DNA of 64,000 bases, from NCBI GenBank assembly GCA_964428015.1, contig CAYRWR010000002.1, forward strand, positions 1 to 64,000. Direction: 5' to 3'. This DNA is from CAYRWR01 sp964428015. GTDB lineage: Bacteria > Spirochaetota > Brevinematia > Brevinematales > CAYRWR01. Positions 9,056-18,331 of the stretch are shown here, piece after piece (within the stretch, counting starts at the first letter, position 1; each line of letters starts with the position of its first letter). The notes beneath the pieces are model-generated. The model did not search any database and had not been told where the DNA came from. It saw only the letters and a list, made by a program, of their open reading frames with translations. Position numbers and translations under genes: made by a program.

Positions 9056-9091
9056 GCCTGAGAATGACTAAATTGCATTAAATTGCTGGGA

Positions 9092-10423
9092 TTAAAAATC
9101 CTGAAAATTCTCAGAAAGTAGGATCCCTATGCCGCCGCTTAAAGTGCCAAACCATACATGATTCCGGGCTACAGTTATATTAACTACATCATTAGAGGGA
9201 AGTCCATCCAGAACGGTCAGATATGTTAGTTTTTTAGTGTCTTCATGGTAGACTGTGACCCCGCCTCCCAGAGTACCTATTATCATAAGATTACCCTGAG
9301 TTTTTAAGGCCTCAATATAATCTGACGAAATCCCGTCAGTCTTGGTGATATTTTTAAAAGCTTTTCCGGTACGGGTAGATACAATTATTATACCATGGCC
9401 ATAGGTACCAGCCCAAACTCTATCATTCATGAATTCCAGGACTTTTATAGGGACATCCTTGATAACTTGTACAACATCATTGCCCTGAACCTTGTATAAT
9501 CCTTTATCCAGGGTAGCAATATAAAAATCCTTGCCTGTCTTGAGAATATCAGTCACATATACCGACGTTGAGAAAAACAATTTCCACTTGTCTTCCTCTG
9601 CATCATAGACATATACTCCATCCCCCAAAGTGGCGGCATAGAGTTTATTCTCTATCAGAACCAGACGCTTTACCCTGGCTCGCCCCATCTTGCCTTCAAC
9701 ATTTTCCCATTTAGAAGTCTTTTTATTGTAGCGGCATAAACCGTCATAGGTACCCACCCAGACATAGTTGCCCAGAATCACCAGATCCCGAACATGGGGA
9801 GAAATGAGACCATCCTCCCGGGTTTTGAACAATTTCATGGAATAAGTGCTGCGGGTAAAACGTCCCAGCCCTCCTGTCCACATACTAATCCAGACATCAT
9901 CTCCGTCAAACTCGATATCACTGATACTATCGTCAGGAATACCCTCATAGCGGGAAATATACTCCCACCGAATTCGTTTCCACAGTTTTTCTGATTCAGC
10001 TCGCAATTCCGGGCTGATCCTGGCCTGCAATACTCTGTTAATATAAAAAAGGGCACTTTCTCTTTCATAGTTTTGATAAAGAATTCGGGCTGCTTCAAAG
10101 CCACACTGCTGCTTAAAATCGCTCTCCTCAAAAACCACATATCCTTTTAAATAAGATTTGAGGGCTAGCATCTTTTGGCCTTTGGCATAAAAGTTTTGCC
10201 CGATCTCATAGTATGCTTTAGTAAAATCTAGGTCATAGAAACTGGAAGGATAAACCCTTTTCCATTTTTGTATTTCGTCACTGCGGTCCTGGACTATCAT
10301 TTCAGATAAAATATCCTGAAGTTGGGGCATGGTAAGACTTACCCCTTTTATATCCTGTATATCCCAGGAATAGACGGATGAATAGATAACTAATATCAAA
10401 AACAATGAAAAAATACGTTTCAT
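9092..10423 (-). CDS. Exported seven-bladed beta-propeller protein
   Basis: 443 residues. Signal peptide MKRIFSLFLILVIYSSVYSW, then a helical TPR-like region (~30-165), then seven repeats of the two-component-regulator propeller type: VWISMWTGGLGRF, VWVGTYDGLCRYN, LYAATLGDGVYVYD, FYIATLDKGLYKV, VWAGTYGHGIIIV, MIIGTLGGGVTVY, VWFGTLSGGIGIL. In Bacteroidota such propellers form the sensor part of hybrid kinases; here no kinase is attached. It probably works as a periplasmic binding or scaffold protein. ATG preceded by AAGGAAG. Ligand unknown. Confidence 0.8.
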   Translation of the reverse strand: MKRIFSLFLILVIYSSVYSWDIQDIKGVSLTMPQLQDILSEMIVQDRSDEIQKWKRVYPSSFYDLDFTKAYYEIGQNFYAKGQKMLALKSYLKGYVVFEESDFKQQCGFEAARILYQNYERESALFYINRVLQARISPELRAESEKLWKRIRWEYISRYEGIPDDSISDIEFDGDDVWISMWTGGLGRFTRSTYSMKLFKTREDGLISPHVRDLVILGNYVWVGTYDGLCRYNKKTSKWENVEGKMGRARVKRLVLIENKLYAATLGDGVYVYDAEEDKWKLFFSTSVYVTDILKTGKDFYIATLDKGLYKVQGNDVVQVIKDVPIKVLEFMNDRVWAGTYGHGIIIVSTRTGKAFKNITKTDGISSDYIEALKTQGNLMIIGTLGGGVTVYHEDTKKLTYLTVLDGLPSNDVVNITVARNHVWFGTLSGGIGILLSENFQDF

Positions 10424-10525
10424 GCTTCCTTTTTTCCTTTCTAGTATTTTTACCCAGACAAATATATTTAATTACTATTTTTTTAACCAATATATTCTAA
10501 CACAGGAACTGAAAATTATAAAACA

Positions 10526-10554
10526 TTGAATACCCCGTAAATCTATGTTATATT
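10526..10554 (+). promoter_or_regulatory. Promoter of glmS
   Basis: -35 TTGAAT (10526-10531), 17-nt spacer, -10 TATATT (10549-10554). The short leader before the ATG at 10589 leaves no room for a glmS ribozyme. Confidence 0.6.
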
Positions 10555-10588
10555 ATTTTTTATCAAAAACAACACAGGAGACCAGTTT

Positions 10589-12436
10589 ATGTGCGGTATT
10601 ATCGCTTATATAGGCCAGCAGGACTCAAAAGATATTCTTCTGGACAGCCTGAAAAGACTGGAAAACCGGGGATATGATTCAGCCGGAATTGCTATTCTGG
10701 ATGAAGCTCATCATATACATATCAAAAAAGAAATCGGGAAAATTGACCACCTGCGTAATGAAGTTAAAAAACATCTGAACAGCGTACATGCCAAAATCGG
10801 AATAGGACATACCCGATGGGCCACTCATGGTGGAGTCACTGAGGCAAATGCTCACCCCCACACTGACAGTACCGGCAACATTGCTCTGGTCCACAACGGC
10901 ATTATCGAAAATTATAAAGTGCTGAAAGCTAAATTGGAAGAAGAAGGTCATATTTTTAAAAGTGAAACAGATACCGAAGTCCTGGTCCACCTCATTGAAA
11001 AATTTTACCAGGAAAAGGAACGTAATCTGCAGTCTGCGGTAACCGGAGCCTTACAATTGGTAGAAGGAACCTATGGTATTGCCGTGATCTCCAAAGATGA
11101 ACCCTACAAAGTAGTCGGCGCCCGTAATGGATCTCCTCTGGTAGTAGGCATCGGGAATGGGGAGATGTTCCTGGCTTCTGATGTGTCTGCTATTTTGCCC
11201 TATACCAAGGATGTAGTATACCTGGATGACAAGGAAGTTGTGGTGATAAAAAGTGAAAAGTATAAGACCTATACCCTGGATTATGAACGGATAGAGAAAA
11301 ATGTATCCGTTATCGAATGGGATGTCGCCGCTATAGAAAAAAACGGATTTGAAACTTTTATGCTCAAGGAAATATTTGAACAGCCGGAAGCAATTAAAAA
11401 TGCCCTGCGCGGCCGCGTCAATCTGGCCGAAGGTAATGTGAAATTCGGCGGCCTCAATATGAGTGATGAAGAATTGATGAGTATCGACAAAATTATCATT
11501 ACCGCCTGTGGTACCAGCTGGCATGCCGGACTTATAGGTAAATATATCATAGAACGCTTTGCGGAGATCCCTGTAGAAGTGGACTATGCCAGCGAGTTTG
11601 CTCACAGAAATCCTATTCTGGGTGTCAATAATCTCATAATAGCCATTTCTCAGAGCGGAGAGACCCATGATACTTTGGAAGCAATACGCGAAGTAAAGCA
11701 TCGTGGAAATAACAAGGTAATTGGATTTACTAATGAAGTGGGAAGCGTCATAGCCCGAGAATGTCATGGCGGGGTCTATCTCCATGCCGGAAAAGAAGTT
11801 TCTGTGGCATCCACCAAAGCATTTACCAATCAGCTGGTTTCGTTGATCATGTTCGCCATTCACCTTTCCCGGCTTAAAAAAATGCCTCTATATGAAGGGC
11901 AAAAATTACTGGAAGAATTATCCGGAATTCCCGCTAAAATCGAGCAGATCCTCACCCAGACTGAAAAAATCAAAAAGATTGCTTTGAAATACCAGCATTC
12001 TTCCAACTTCCTGTACCTGGGCAGAGGGGTAAACTACCCTGTTGCCCTGGAGGGCGCTCTTAAACTAAAAGAAATTTCCTATATACATGCTGAAGGGTAT
12101 CCTGCGGCTGAAATGAAACACGGACCTATCGCCTTGATTGATAAAAATATGCCTGTCATGTTCATAGCTCCCCGGGACCCTCTCTATGATAAAATCGTCA
12201 GTAATATCAGGGAAGTAAAAGCCCGTGACGGTAAGATAATATCGATCATTACTGAAGATGAACAGGAGATTGCCAAACACTCCGATGATATGATTATCAT
12301 TCCTAAGACCATTCAGGAATTTTCTCCCCTGCTGAATATTGTGCCTCTGCAATTAATTGCCTACTTTATTGCCATGGCCAAAGGTCTGGATGTCGATCAG
12401 CCCCGAAACCTGGCTAAAACTGTCACTGTACCCTGA
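10589..12436 (+). CDS. glmS: Glutamine-fructose-6-phosphate aminotransferase (isomerizing)
   Basis: Makes glucosamine-6-phosphate from fructose-6-phosphate and glutamine, the entry step to peptidoglycan and LPS amino sugars. The 615 residues comprise an N-terminal Ntn glutaminase domain with catalytic Cys2 (MCGIIAYIG, GHTRWATHG) and two SIS sugar-isomerase domains (ACGTSWHAG, SQSGETHDTLEA, STKAFTNQL), ending in the family C terminus QPRNLAKTVTV. Ribosome site AGGAGA. Its stop overlaps the next start as TGATG. Confidence 0.97.
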   Translation: MCGIIAYIGQQDSKDILLDSLKRLENRGYDSAGIAILDEAHHIHIKKEIGKIDHLRNEVKKHLNSVHAKIGIGHTRWATHGGVTEANAHPHTDSTGNIALVHNGIIENYKVLKAKLEEEGHIFKSETDTEVLVHLIEKFYQEKERNLQSAVTGALQLVEGTYGIAVISKDEPYKVVGARNGSPLVVGIGNGEMFLASDVSAILPYTKDVVYLDDKEVVVIKSEKYKTYTLDYERIEKNVSVIEWDVAAIEKNGFETFMLKEIFEQPEAIKNALRGRVNLAEGNVKFGGLNMSDEELMSIDKIIITACGTSWHAGLIGKYIIERFAEIPVEVDYASEFAHRNPILGVNNLIIAISQSGETHDTLEAIREVKHRGNNKVIGFTNEVGSVIARECHGGVYLHAGKEVSVASTKAFTNQLVSLIMFAIHLSRLKKMPLYEGQKLLEELSGIPAKIEQILTQTEKIKKIALKYQHSSNFLYLGRGVNYPVALEGALKLKEISYIHAEGYPAAEMKHGPIALIDKNMPVMFIAPRDPLYDKIVSNIREVKARDGKIISIITEDEQEIAKHSDDMIIIPKTIQEFSPLLNIVPLQLIAYFIAMAKGLDVDQPRNLAKTVTVP

Positions 12437-13149
12437 TGAAGTCACTGTCCCAGAAACTAATTGAACTTTTTTTTCCGGGAAATTGTTTGTCCTGCGGTTC
12501 AAAACCTGGTGACAACTATTTCACTTTGTGTAATGTCTGTGCGGATCAAATATTACCCTTAACTACTTTAACACCTCATCAATGTGTGCAATGTTCCAAG
12601 CCCTTACTTATACCTGAAAAAGAGATGTGTTATGCCTGTTCCTCCAAAAGTGAAAATTACTTTGCCAATTATTCATTATATTCCTATCAGGACCCCCTCA
12701 CCACACTTATCTACCGGCACTTTAAAATTCACCGGTATAAACTGGCTGGCAAAGATCTGGCAGCTCTTTGGAAAATTCCCCTGACTCAAGCTATTGAAGA
12801 CCGTCAGGCAGATTTGATTGTCCCCGTACCAGTGTCACCTATGCAACTAAGAAAAAGAGGTTTTAACCAGACCAGCCTCATTTTAAGCTATTGTGCTGTG
12901 ACATATGCGGATATTCTGATTAGAAAAAATCACAAAACATCTCAAAAAAGTCTCGACTATCACCACCGTAAACAGGAAATCATGGGCCAGTTTTCTATAA
13001 AAAAGGAAGAAATGGGCAGAATACAAGGTAAACACATCCTTCTTATCGATGATATTTATACCACCGGCTCTACTGTGGAAGAATGCTGCCGCATCCTCAT
13101 GCAGAACGGCGCTGCCTGGATCTCAGTGATTACCTTTATGAGAAGCTGA
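12436..13149 (+). CDS. ComF-family phosphoribosyltransferase-like protein
   Basis: 237 residues: an N-terminal zinc-binding region with CxxC pairs (CLSCG, CNVC, CVQC, CYAC, residues ~15-65), a linker with LIYRHFKIHRYK, and a C-terminal PRTase fold with the PRPP loop ILLIDDIYTTGSTVEE near residue 200. Homologues (ComF, GntX) act in DNA uptake or DNA metabolism, but the chemistry of most members is unproven. It overlaps glmS by one base and is probably translationally coupled to it. Confidence 0.88.
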   Translation: MKSLSQKLIELFFPGNCLSCGSKPGDNYFTLCNVCADQILPLTTLTPHQCVQCSKPLLIPEKEMCYACSSKSENYFANYSLYSYQDPLTTLIYRHFKIHRYKLAGKDLAALWKIPLTQAIEDRQADLIVPVPVSPMQLRKRGFNQTSLILSYCAVTYADILIRKNHKTSQKSLDYHHRKQEIMGQFSIKKEEMGRIQGKHILLIDDIYTTGSTVEECCRILMQNGAAWISVITFMRS

Positions 13150-13289
13150 ATAGAAATTTACCTGTGCAAAATAATGCACAAGAGGTAGACATTCAGATCA
13201 TTTTAATATAAACTCATTAATAAATTACAGTTTTTTCCGATAATCAATAAGAGTTGTACTCTGTCTTCTCAATAATAATAGGTTGGGAT

Positions 13290-16200
13290 ATGGGAAAATT
13301 TGACCAGCTTGAGAAATACCTCGGGAAAGAAGATCTTTATAATCCGGCGGAGATAAATAGTGCCCTGGACAGCATTGCAGATGATGCTGAGAGTATGAAC
13401 TTTGGAACCGGACAAGAGATCGATCCTGATGCACTGGCAAACATCGATGAGCTTCTGAAAGTCACAGGTGATTTTGACCTGGGGGACAGTAACAATCCTC
13501 AGGAAGATGGAGATATTTCCCTCTCCGGTCAGGAAATGGAAGCAATTGACCAGCCGGACCTTATCGAAGAATCAGACGGTTCAGACATGGACCTCAGTCA
13601 ATTTTCTGCATTAAACATGGATGATGATGAAAATGCCGCGGAAGAACTGGCCGCGCTTCAATTTAAAGAGGACGACGCTGGGGCAGATGATTTTTCCTTT
13701 GACGCTGCACCTGATTCACAAAGTAGCGGACCGACTGCCAATATTTCCGAGGGCATGGACTTTTCCAGCCTGGACACATCTCCCGTAGAGACTGAAGAAA
13801 TTCCAGTGGGGCAAATCGATCCGGAAGTCCTGGATCAGCTGCAAAATCTGGATTCCGCTCCTCCCCCCATTTCTGAAATTCAGACCCGCCGCTATACGGA
13901 AAACCTGGGACAATCGGAAGAAGTAAATGACATAGAGTCTGATTTGGCTGCTATGTCTTCTCAGGACTTTGATATCGATATGGAAGAACCGGAAGGTTCA
14001 CCTCTGGATATGGGTGATATAGACGCTGATATCACTGACGGCAGTGAAGCGGGTGAATTTGGTGACTTATTGTCGCAGTTGAGTCCCACTCAGGAAGCTG
14101 AAGCGGGAATGGATGAGGCCAACGGTCCCTTAATGCCTGAGATCGGTTCTGAAATGGACGAGTTAAGCAGCATGCTGGCTGGTGATACTACTCAAAGTAA
14201 TAATACGGGAGAAGATTTTAATCTGGCAGGATTCGGTGAAGAGACAACAGAATCCGGAGGCCAGGATTTTAATTTCGGTGATAATAGTTTTGAAATGCCT
14301 GATTTTGGAGCTGAAGAGACTGAGTCCCTCAAAGATGAGGGCTCTGCTCCTGATACCTCATTTGACTTTCCCCTGGAAGGTGAATCTGAAGCCAGTGATT
14401 TGGGTTTTGAAATGCCAGGACAGGAAGAGGGTGGAGAGAGCACAGACTTTGGATTTGAAATGCCCGGCGGAGACACTGAGGACTTTAAACTCGAATCCTC
14501 TGAAAGTGCCCCTGATTTCGGCGATTTCGGGGCAGAAACCGGATCTGACTTCGGAGCAGATTTTGGTCAGGAATTAAGCGACTTTTCCGTTCCCGATGAA
14601 GAATTTGCTCCCGTCTCCGGTTCTGAAATGTCTGATATGAATCTGGGATCATTTGATGAAGTGGATGATGCCAGTAAATTTAAAAACCTGAAAGACACCA
14701 CTCCGGTCAGTGGTGGTAAATCCAGACCAGCTCCCGGTTATCAGATGGATGATGAAAAAGCCCTGCGTATCCGAAACCGTATTAATCAAATTACTGATCC
14801 CCGTATCCGCCGCCTTATGAGAAACGCCTTCCTGGATCCTAACCTGGATTCGGATAAAGTAGAACGATTGATTGCCATGCTGCTGCTCAATGAACCTGAA
14901 GGCAAAATCCTGGAATTCGTAGAAAGAAACCTCCCCAGTCTGATGGAAAGTCTGGAAGAAGAGCCGGAAGACCTGGAAGTCAGACCGGAAGTTCCAGTTT
15001 CCCGCCCCCGCCGAGTCATTTATGCCGAAGATGCCAAGAAAGCTCAGGAATTCCAGAAAGAATTCCGTACCTATGCCCGTCTGGCACTGGCTGTTCTGGG
15101 CAGTATAATCCTTTTTGCTTTTATTATCTTCCGTTTCGTCTGGGCCCCCAGCCGGGCTTCTTTCCACTATAAAAAAGGTATAGCCAGTATCAAAGTCGGT
15201 TCTTACGACAATGCTGAAGCCCGCTTTAAAGAAGGGGAGAACATCGGGGGATTTGACTCCAAATGGTACAATAAATTCGCCCTGGAATATATAGACAAAA
15301 AAGAATATAAATATGCCACTAATAAATTCTATCAGGTTCTGGAACAAAAGCCTCTGGATCGGGAAACCATCTTTAATTTCGGCCGCTTCCTGAGGAACGT
15401 CTATCCTCCACAATATGAAAAAGCCATCAAGCTTTATGAACGCCTTTATAAGACATCAAAAGATGATTTTGAAGTAATAGACGAGGTCGGTTCGACTTTC
15501 CTGGAATGGGGCGACTATCTTTCTGACAAAGATGAAAAACTGGTGGAATATGATAAAGCCAGCGAAATCTACATGGCGTATCTGACTAAGAACCAGAAAC
15601 ATATCCCCAGTTATTTTAAACTGTTGGCGCTGGCGCTTCGTGCTAAAAATGATGAGCAAATCAATAACTGGTATGATATGATCATGGAAATCAACCCCAA
15701 AGCAGTCCATCTGGAAATCATGACTGAATTGGCCAGATACTATATAGACCAGAGGGACCTGGACAAAGCCAGACCGGTGCTGGAAAAACTGGATGATTAT
15801 ATTCAACAGGAATTAACTAAAAAACCCAAAGGCTCACTCGGCAATCCCAAGGAACTGGCTGTCAGTGAAGCATATTATCAGTATGCCCGCTTCTATACCA
15901 TAAACATGGATTTTGTAAATGCCCTCACTGTGAGTTCAAATGCTATTTTATGGAATCCCAAAAACGGTTTAGTCTACAACCTTATGGGGGAAATCTACTA
16001 TATTAATAATAATCTGACAAACTTTGGCAGTATTGGTATCACTAACCTATCCTCTGTCCGGATTGCAGAAGGATTCTTCCAGAAAGCGGCTGAATATTCT
16101 CCAGGGTATTATAAACCCTGGGCTAACCTGGGACATGTCTATTATTATCAGAGAAATTACAATCTGCAGGAAGATAAAGAATTTTTAATTAAAGCTACGA

Positions 16201-16844
16201 ATTATTACTATAAAGCCAAGGAACTGCTGCCTCCCGGCGCCAAAGATTTCAACCTCCAGTATAATCTGGGATGGATGAACTATAAAGTAGGAAATTATAA
16301 GGGAGCCGAAGAAGAGTGGAGTGATCTCTACATGGATGATCCCTTTAATCCGGTTTTATCCTATGCCATGGGAGATACCTATTTCCGGCAGGCATTGTTC
16401 CTGCTGGCGCAAAAGCAAAATAAAGAAGCTATCAAACGGATGAATATCGCAAAAGTGGAGTTTGATAAATCCATTGATTATTATGACAGCATAGCTAAAA
16501 AAGTAGCATATATCAATCCCCAGTTGGAACGTCATCAGGAAATCTACATGCAGCTGGCCCGGTCCTATAATAACCGCGGAGTAATCATGGCGATTTATTC
16601 CCAGGTCTTCCCCAAGCAAAAGGCGGATTATGAACAGCAGGCTTTACTGGACTTCTTTAAAGCCAAAGATACAGCTCTTAAAGTCAATGTTGACCCCTAT
16701 CCCCAGGCGGAATATAATATCAAGTTTATTTATCATACTATGATAAAGGGCCGCAGCCCTTCCTTTGACGATGAAATTCCCAAGCGGACCACCCTGCAGA
16801 AACTGGTAGATGAATTCCGCCAGAAATTACTCCAGACTTTATAA
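13290..16844 (+). CDS. Single-pass membrane TPR protein with long acidic N-terminal region; flagellar-collar candidate
   Basis: The ATG at 13290 (MGKFDQLEKYLG) is preferred over an upstream in-frame TTG at 13254; the protein is 1184 residues. Residues 1-~490 are very acidic and low in complexity, with imperfect repeats around FGFEMPG and DFGAE. Residues ~490-560 form a conserved-looking helical block (RIRNRINQITDPRIRRLM). One transmembrane helix lies near 597-618 (LALAVLGSIILFAFIIF), followed by about 560 residues of TPR units. This cytoplasmic acidic/TM/periplasmic TPR layout matches what I recall of Borrelia BB0326, needed for the flagellar collar. The homology is plausible, not proven. Confidence 0.62.
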   Translation: MGKFDQLEKYLGKEDLYNPAEINSALDSIADDAESMNFGTGQEIDPDALANIDELLKVTGDFDLGDSNNPQEDGDISLSGQEMEAIDQPDLIEESDGSDMDLSQFSALNMDDDENAAEELAALQFKEDDAGADDFSFDAAPDSQSSGPTANISEGMDFSSLDTSPVETEEIPVGQIDPEVLDQLQNLDSAPPPISEIQTRRYTENLGQSEEVNDIESDLAAMSSQDFDIDMEEPEGSPLDMGDIDADITDGSEAGEFGDLLSQLSPTQEAEAGMDEANGPLMPEIGSEMDELSSMLAGDTTQSNNTGEDFNLAGFGEETTESGGQDFNFGDNSFEMPDFGAEETESLKDEGSAPDTSFDFPLEGESEASDLGFEMPGQEEGGESTDFGFEMPGGDTEDFKLESSESAPDFGDFGAETGSDFGADFGQELSDFSVPDEEFAPVSGSEMSDMNLGSFDEVDDASKFKNLKDTTPVSGGKSRPAPGYQMDDEKALRIRNRINQITDPRIRRLMRNAFLDPNLDSDKVERLIAMLLLNEPEGKILEFVERNLPSLMESLEEEPEDLEVRPEVPVSRPRRVIYAEDAKKAQEFQKEFRTYARLALAVLGSIILFAFIIFRFVWAPSRASFHYKKGIASIKVGSYDNAEARFKEGENIGGFDSKWYNKFALEYIDKKEYKYATNKFYQVLEQKPLDRETIFNFGRFLRNVYPPQYEKAIKLYERLYKTSKDDFEVIDEVGSTFLEWGDYLSDKDEKLVEYDKASEIYMAYLTKNQKHIPSYFKLLALALRAKNDEQINNWYDMIMEINPKAVHLEIMTELARYYIDQRDLDKARPVLEKLDDYIQQELTKKPKGSLGNPKELAVSEAYYQYARFYTINMDFVNALTVSSNAILWNPKNGLVYNLMGEIYYINNNLTNFGSIGITNLSSVRIAEGFFQKAAEYSPGYYKPWANLGHVYYYQRNYNLQEDKEFLIKATNYYYKAKELLPPGAKDFNLQYNLGWMNYKVGNYKGAEEEWSDLYMDDPFNPVLSYAMGDTYFRQALFLLAQKQNKEAIKRMNIAKVEFDKSIDYYDSIAKKVAYINPQLERHQEIYMQLARSYNNRGVIMAIYSQVFPKQKADYEQQALLDFFKAKDTALKVNVDPYPQAEYNIKFIYHTMIKGRSPSFDDEIPKRTTLQKLVDEFRQKLLQTL

Positions 16845-16845
16845 T

Positions 16846-17574
16846 CTATATTTCACGCTCATACTGGATACAGGCTACAGTGGTGATACTGGCAGTCTCA
16901 ACTGTCAGTATCCGGCTCCCCAGACTGACAGTCTGAAAATCCAGATTTTTAAGAAAATCCACCTCAGATAGAGAAAATCCACCTTCAGGCCCGATAAAGA
17001 TTTCTATAGGTGAGGTTTTCTGACTTTGTAAAACCTGTTTCAAAGTGACTTCTTCTTCCAGTTCCCAGGGTAGAATCCTTAGACTGCCCGGCTGCAGTTT
17101 GGTTAGCCCTTCTTTGAATGTCACTGGTTGATGGATGGTGGTGAGGCCGGCACGTCCCATTTTTTTAGTGGTTTCCAGAGAGATCTTCTGCCAGCGTTCC
17201 TGTTTTTTAGAGGCACGCTCTCCCTCGTATCGGGGAACGGTCCGCTCCGTCATGACCGGTACCAGACCTTCGATGCCCAGTTCTGACAGCTTTTCCACGA
17301 TCAACTCCATATTACTGCCCCGGGGGATGGCCTGATAAACAATAATAGGTGAAGTCGCACCGGTCTGGCTTAGACGTTCCAGAACATGTAGAGTGAGTCT
17401 GTCTGTACTCACCTCCACAATCCGTACACGCAGGCGTGACCCCTGTCCATCAGTAGCTTCAAACTCATCTTCCGGCCCTTTACGCAGGACATCCACCAGG
17501 TGGTGCATATCCTTACCGTTGATCCAGGCCTGATCCCCCTCGATCTGGGAAAGAGGAATAAAAAAGCGCCGCAT
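16846..17574 (-). CDS. rsmE: 16S rRNA (uracil-1498-N3)-methyltransferase
   Basis: SAM-dependent SPOUT methyltransferase that methylates U1498 in helix 44 of 16S rRNA. The 242 residues have an N-terminal PUA-like domain (GKDMHHLVDVLRKGPEDEF) and a C-terminal knot with FIGPEGGFSLSEV and LGSRILTVETA. The usual RILRTETA is slightly altered. Convergent with the preceding gene with one base between the stops, and it overlaps the hisIE stop by one base. Confidence 0.92.
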   Translation of the reverse strand: MRRFFIPLSQIEGDQAWINGKDMHHLVDVLRKGPEDEFEATDGQGSRLRVRIVEVSTDRLTLHVLERLSQTGATSPIIVYQAIPRGSNMELIVEKLSELGIEGLVPVMTERTVPRYEGERASKKQERWQKISLETTKKMGRAGLTTIHQPVTFKEGLTKLQPGSLRILPWELEEEVTLKQVLQSQKTSPIEIFIGPEGGFSLSEVDFLKNLDFQTVSLGSRILTVETASITTVACIQYEREI

Positions 17575-18218
17575 TACTTACGCCGTTCGATCAGCTTATC
17601 ATAAATGATATCGGGGGTGAGGTCATAGAATCCCAGCACCAGCCATAGGTGAAAGATCAGGTCCGCGATCTCCCAGCCTATCTCTTCGAAATCGGCATTC
17701 TTGGCGGCGATGATGACTTCTCCGGCTTCTTCTCCCACCTTTTTCAAGATGCGGTCTATACCTTCCGCCATTTTCTTGGCCACATAGGATTCTTCCGGCT
17801 TAAGACGTTTACGGCTCTCTATGATTTCAAATACATCCCTGAGGATGGCGGATTTATCCTGATAGGGTTTGGCTTCTTCTTCAGCCAGCATAGAGCGGTA
17901 AAAGCAGGAATACTCCCCGGTATGACAGGCCACACCGGTCTGGCTGACCTGGAACAACAGGCTGTCTTCATCGCAGTCATAATAAGCCGCCGCCACATCC
18001 TGGAAATGCCCGGAACTTTCTCCTTTATTCCACAGGGATTGCCGGGACCGGCTGTAAAACCAGGTGCGGCCGGTCTCTATAGTTTTTTTAAGGGATTCTT
18101 TATTCATCCAGGCCAGCATCAGTACCTTGCCGGTGTGAACGTCCTGTATCACCGCTGGGACCAGCCCCTGTTCATTATACTTGACCTGATCCAGTGAAAA
18201 ATCGACTGCCAGCTTCAT
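17574..18218 (-). CDS. hisIE: Bifunctional phosphoribosyl-AMP cyclohydrolase / phosphoribosyl-ATP pyrophosphatase
   Basis: Second and third steps of histidine biosynthesis in one polypeptide of 214 residues. HisI (1-~115) shows VLMLAWMNKESL, YYDCDEDSLLF (metal site) and ACHTGEYSCFY. HisE (~125-214) shows KVGEEAGEVIIAAK and EIADLIFHLWLVLG. It stands outside any his operon here and is coupled to rsmE by a one-base overlap. Confidence 0.95.
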   Translation of the reverse strand: MKLAVDFSLDQVKYNEQGLVPAVIQDVHTGKVLMLAWMNKESLKKTIETGRTWFYSRSRQSLWNKGESSGHFQDVAAAYYDCDEDSLLFQVSQTGVACHTGEYSCFYRSMLAEEEAKPYQDKSAILRDVFEIIESRKRLKPEESYVAKKMAEGIDRILKKVGEEAGEVIIAAKNADFEEIGWEIADLIFHLWLVLGFYDLTPDIIYDKLIERRK

Positions 18219-18281
18219 AGTTTCCTCCCGGTTTATTGAGTGATTATTTTAAAAGGGCTTGCCGAAAATGGCAAGACAAGA

Positions 18282-18312
18282 AACAGGCTGCCTCACAATG
18301 AGACAGCCTGTT
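18282..18312 (-). terminator. Hairpin downstream of the Lol-like operon
   Basis: Inverted repeat of 14 bp with one mismatch (AACAGGCTG.CTCA with TGAG.CAGCCTGTT) and a 3-nt loop, followed on the minus strand by TTTCTTGTCTT. It lies 20 nt after the last permease gene and probably ends that operon. Confidence 0.6.
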
Positions 18313-18331
18313 CTGTAATGCTAAAAATCTT

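Noticed and set aside
10555..10588. glmS ribozyme in the glmS leader
   Set aside because: The leader between the promoter and the ATG is only about 30 nt, far too short for the ribozyme.
11051..11863. 270-codon minus-strand open frame inside glmS
   Set aside because: Antisense shadow of a secure glmS gene; composition not protein-like.
13163..13180. TGTGCA-6 nt-TGCACA dyad after the comF-like gene considered as terminator
   Set aside because: Only 6 bp and no T-run follows; could be an operator but nothing supports it.
14649..15413. Long minus-strand open frame (254 codons) opposite the acidic/TPR gene
   Set aside because: Low-complexity, Phe/Ile-rich translation mirroring the coding frame of the real gene; no ribosome site or family resemblance.
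18258..18275. CTTGCC/GGCAAG small dyad near hisIE
   Set aside because: Six base pairs only, next to a better terminator; no independent role visible.
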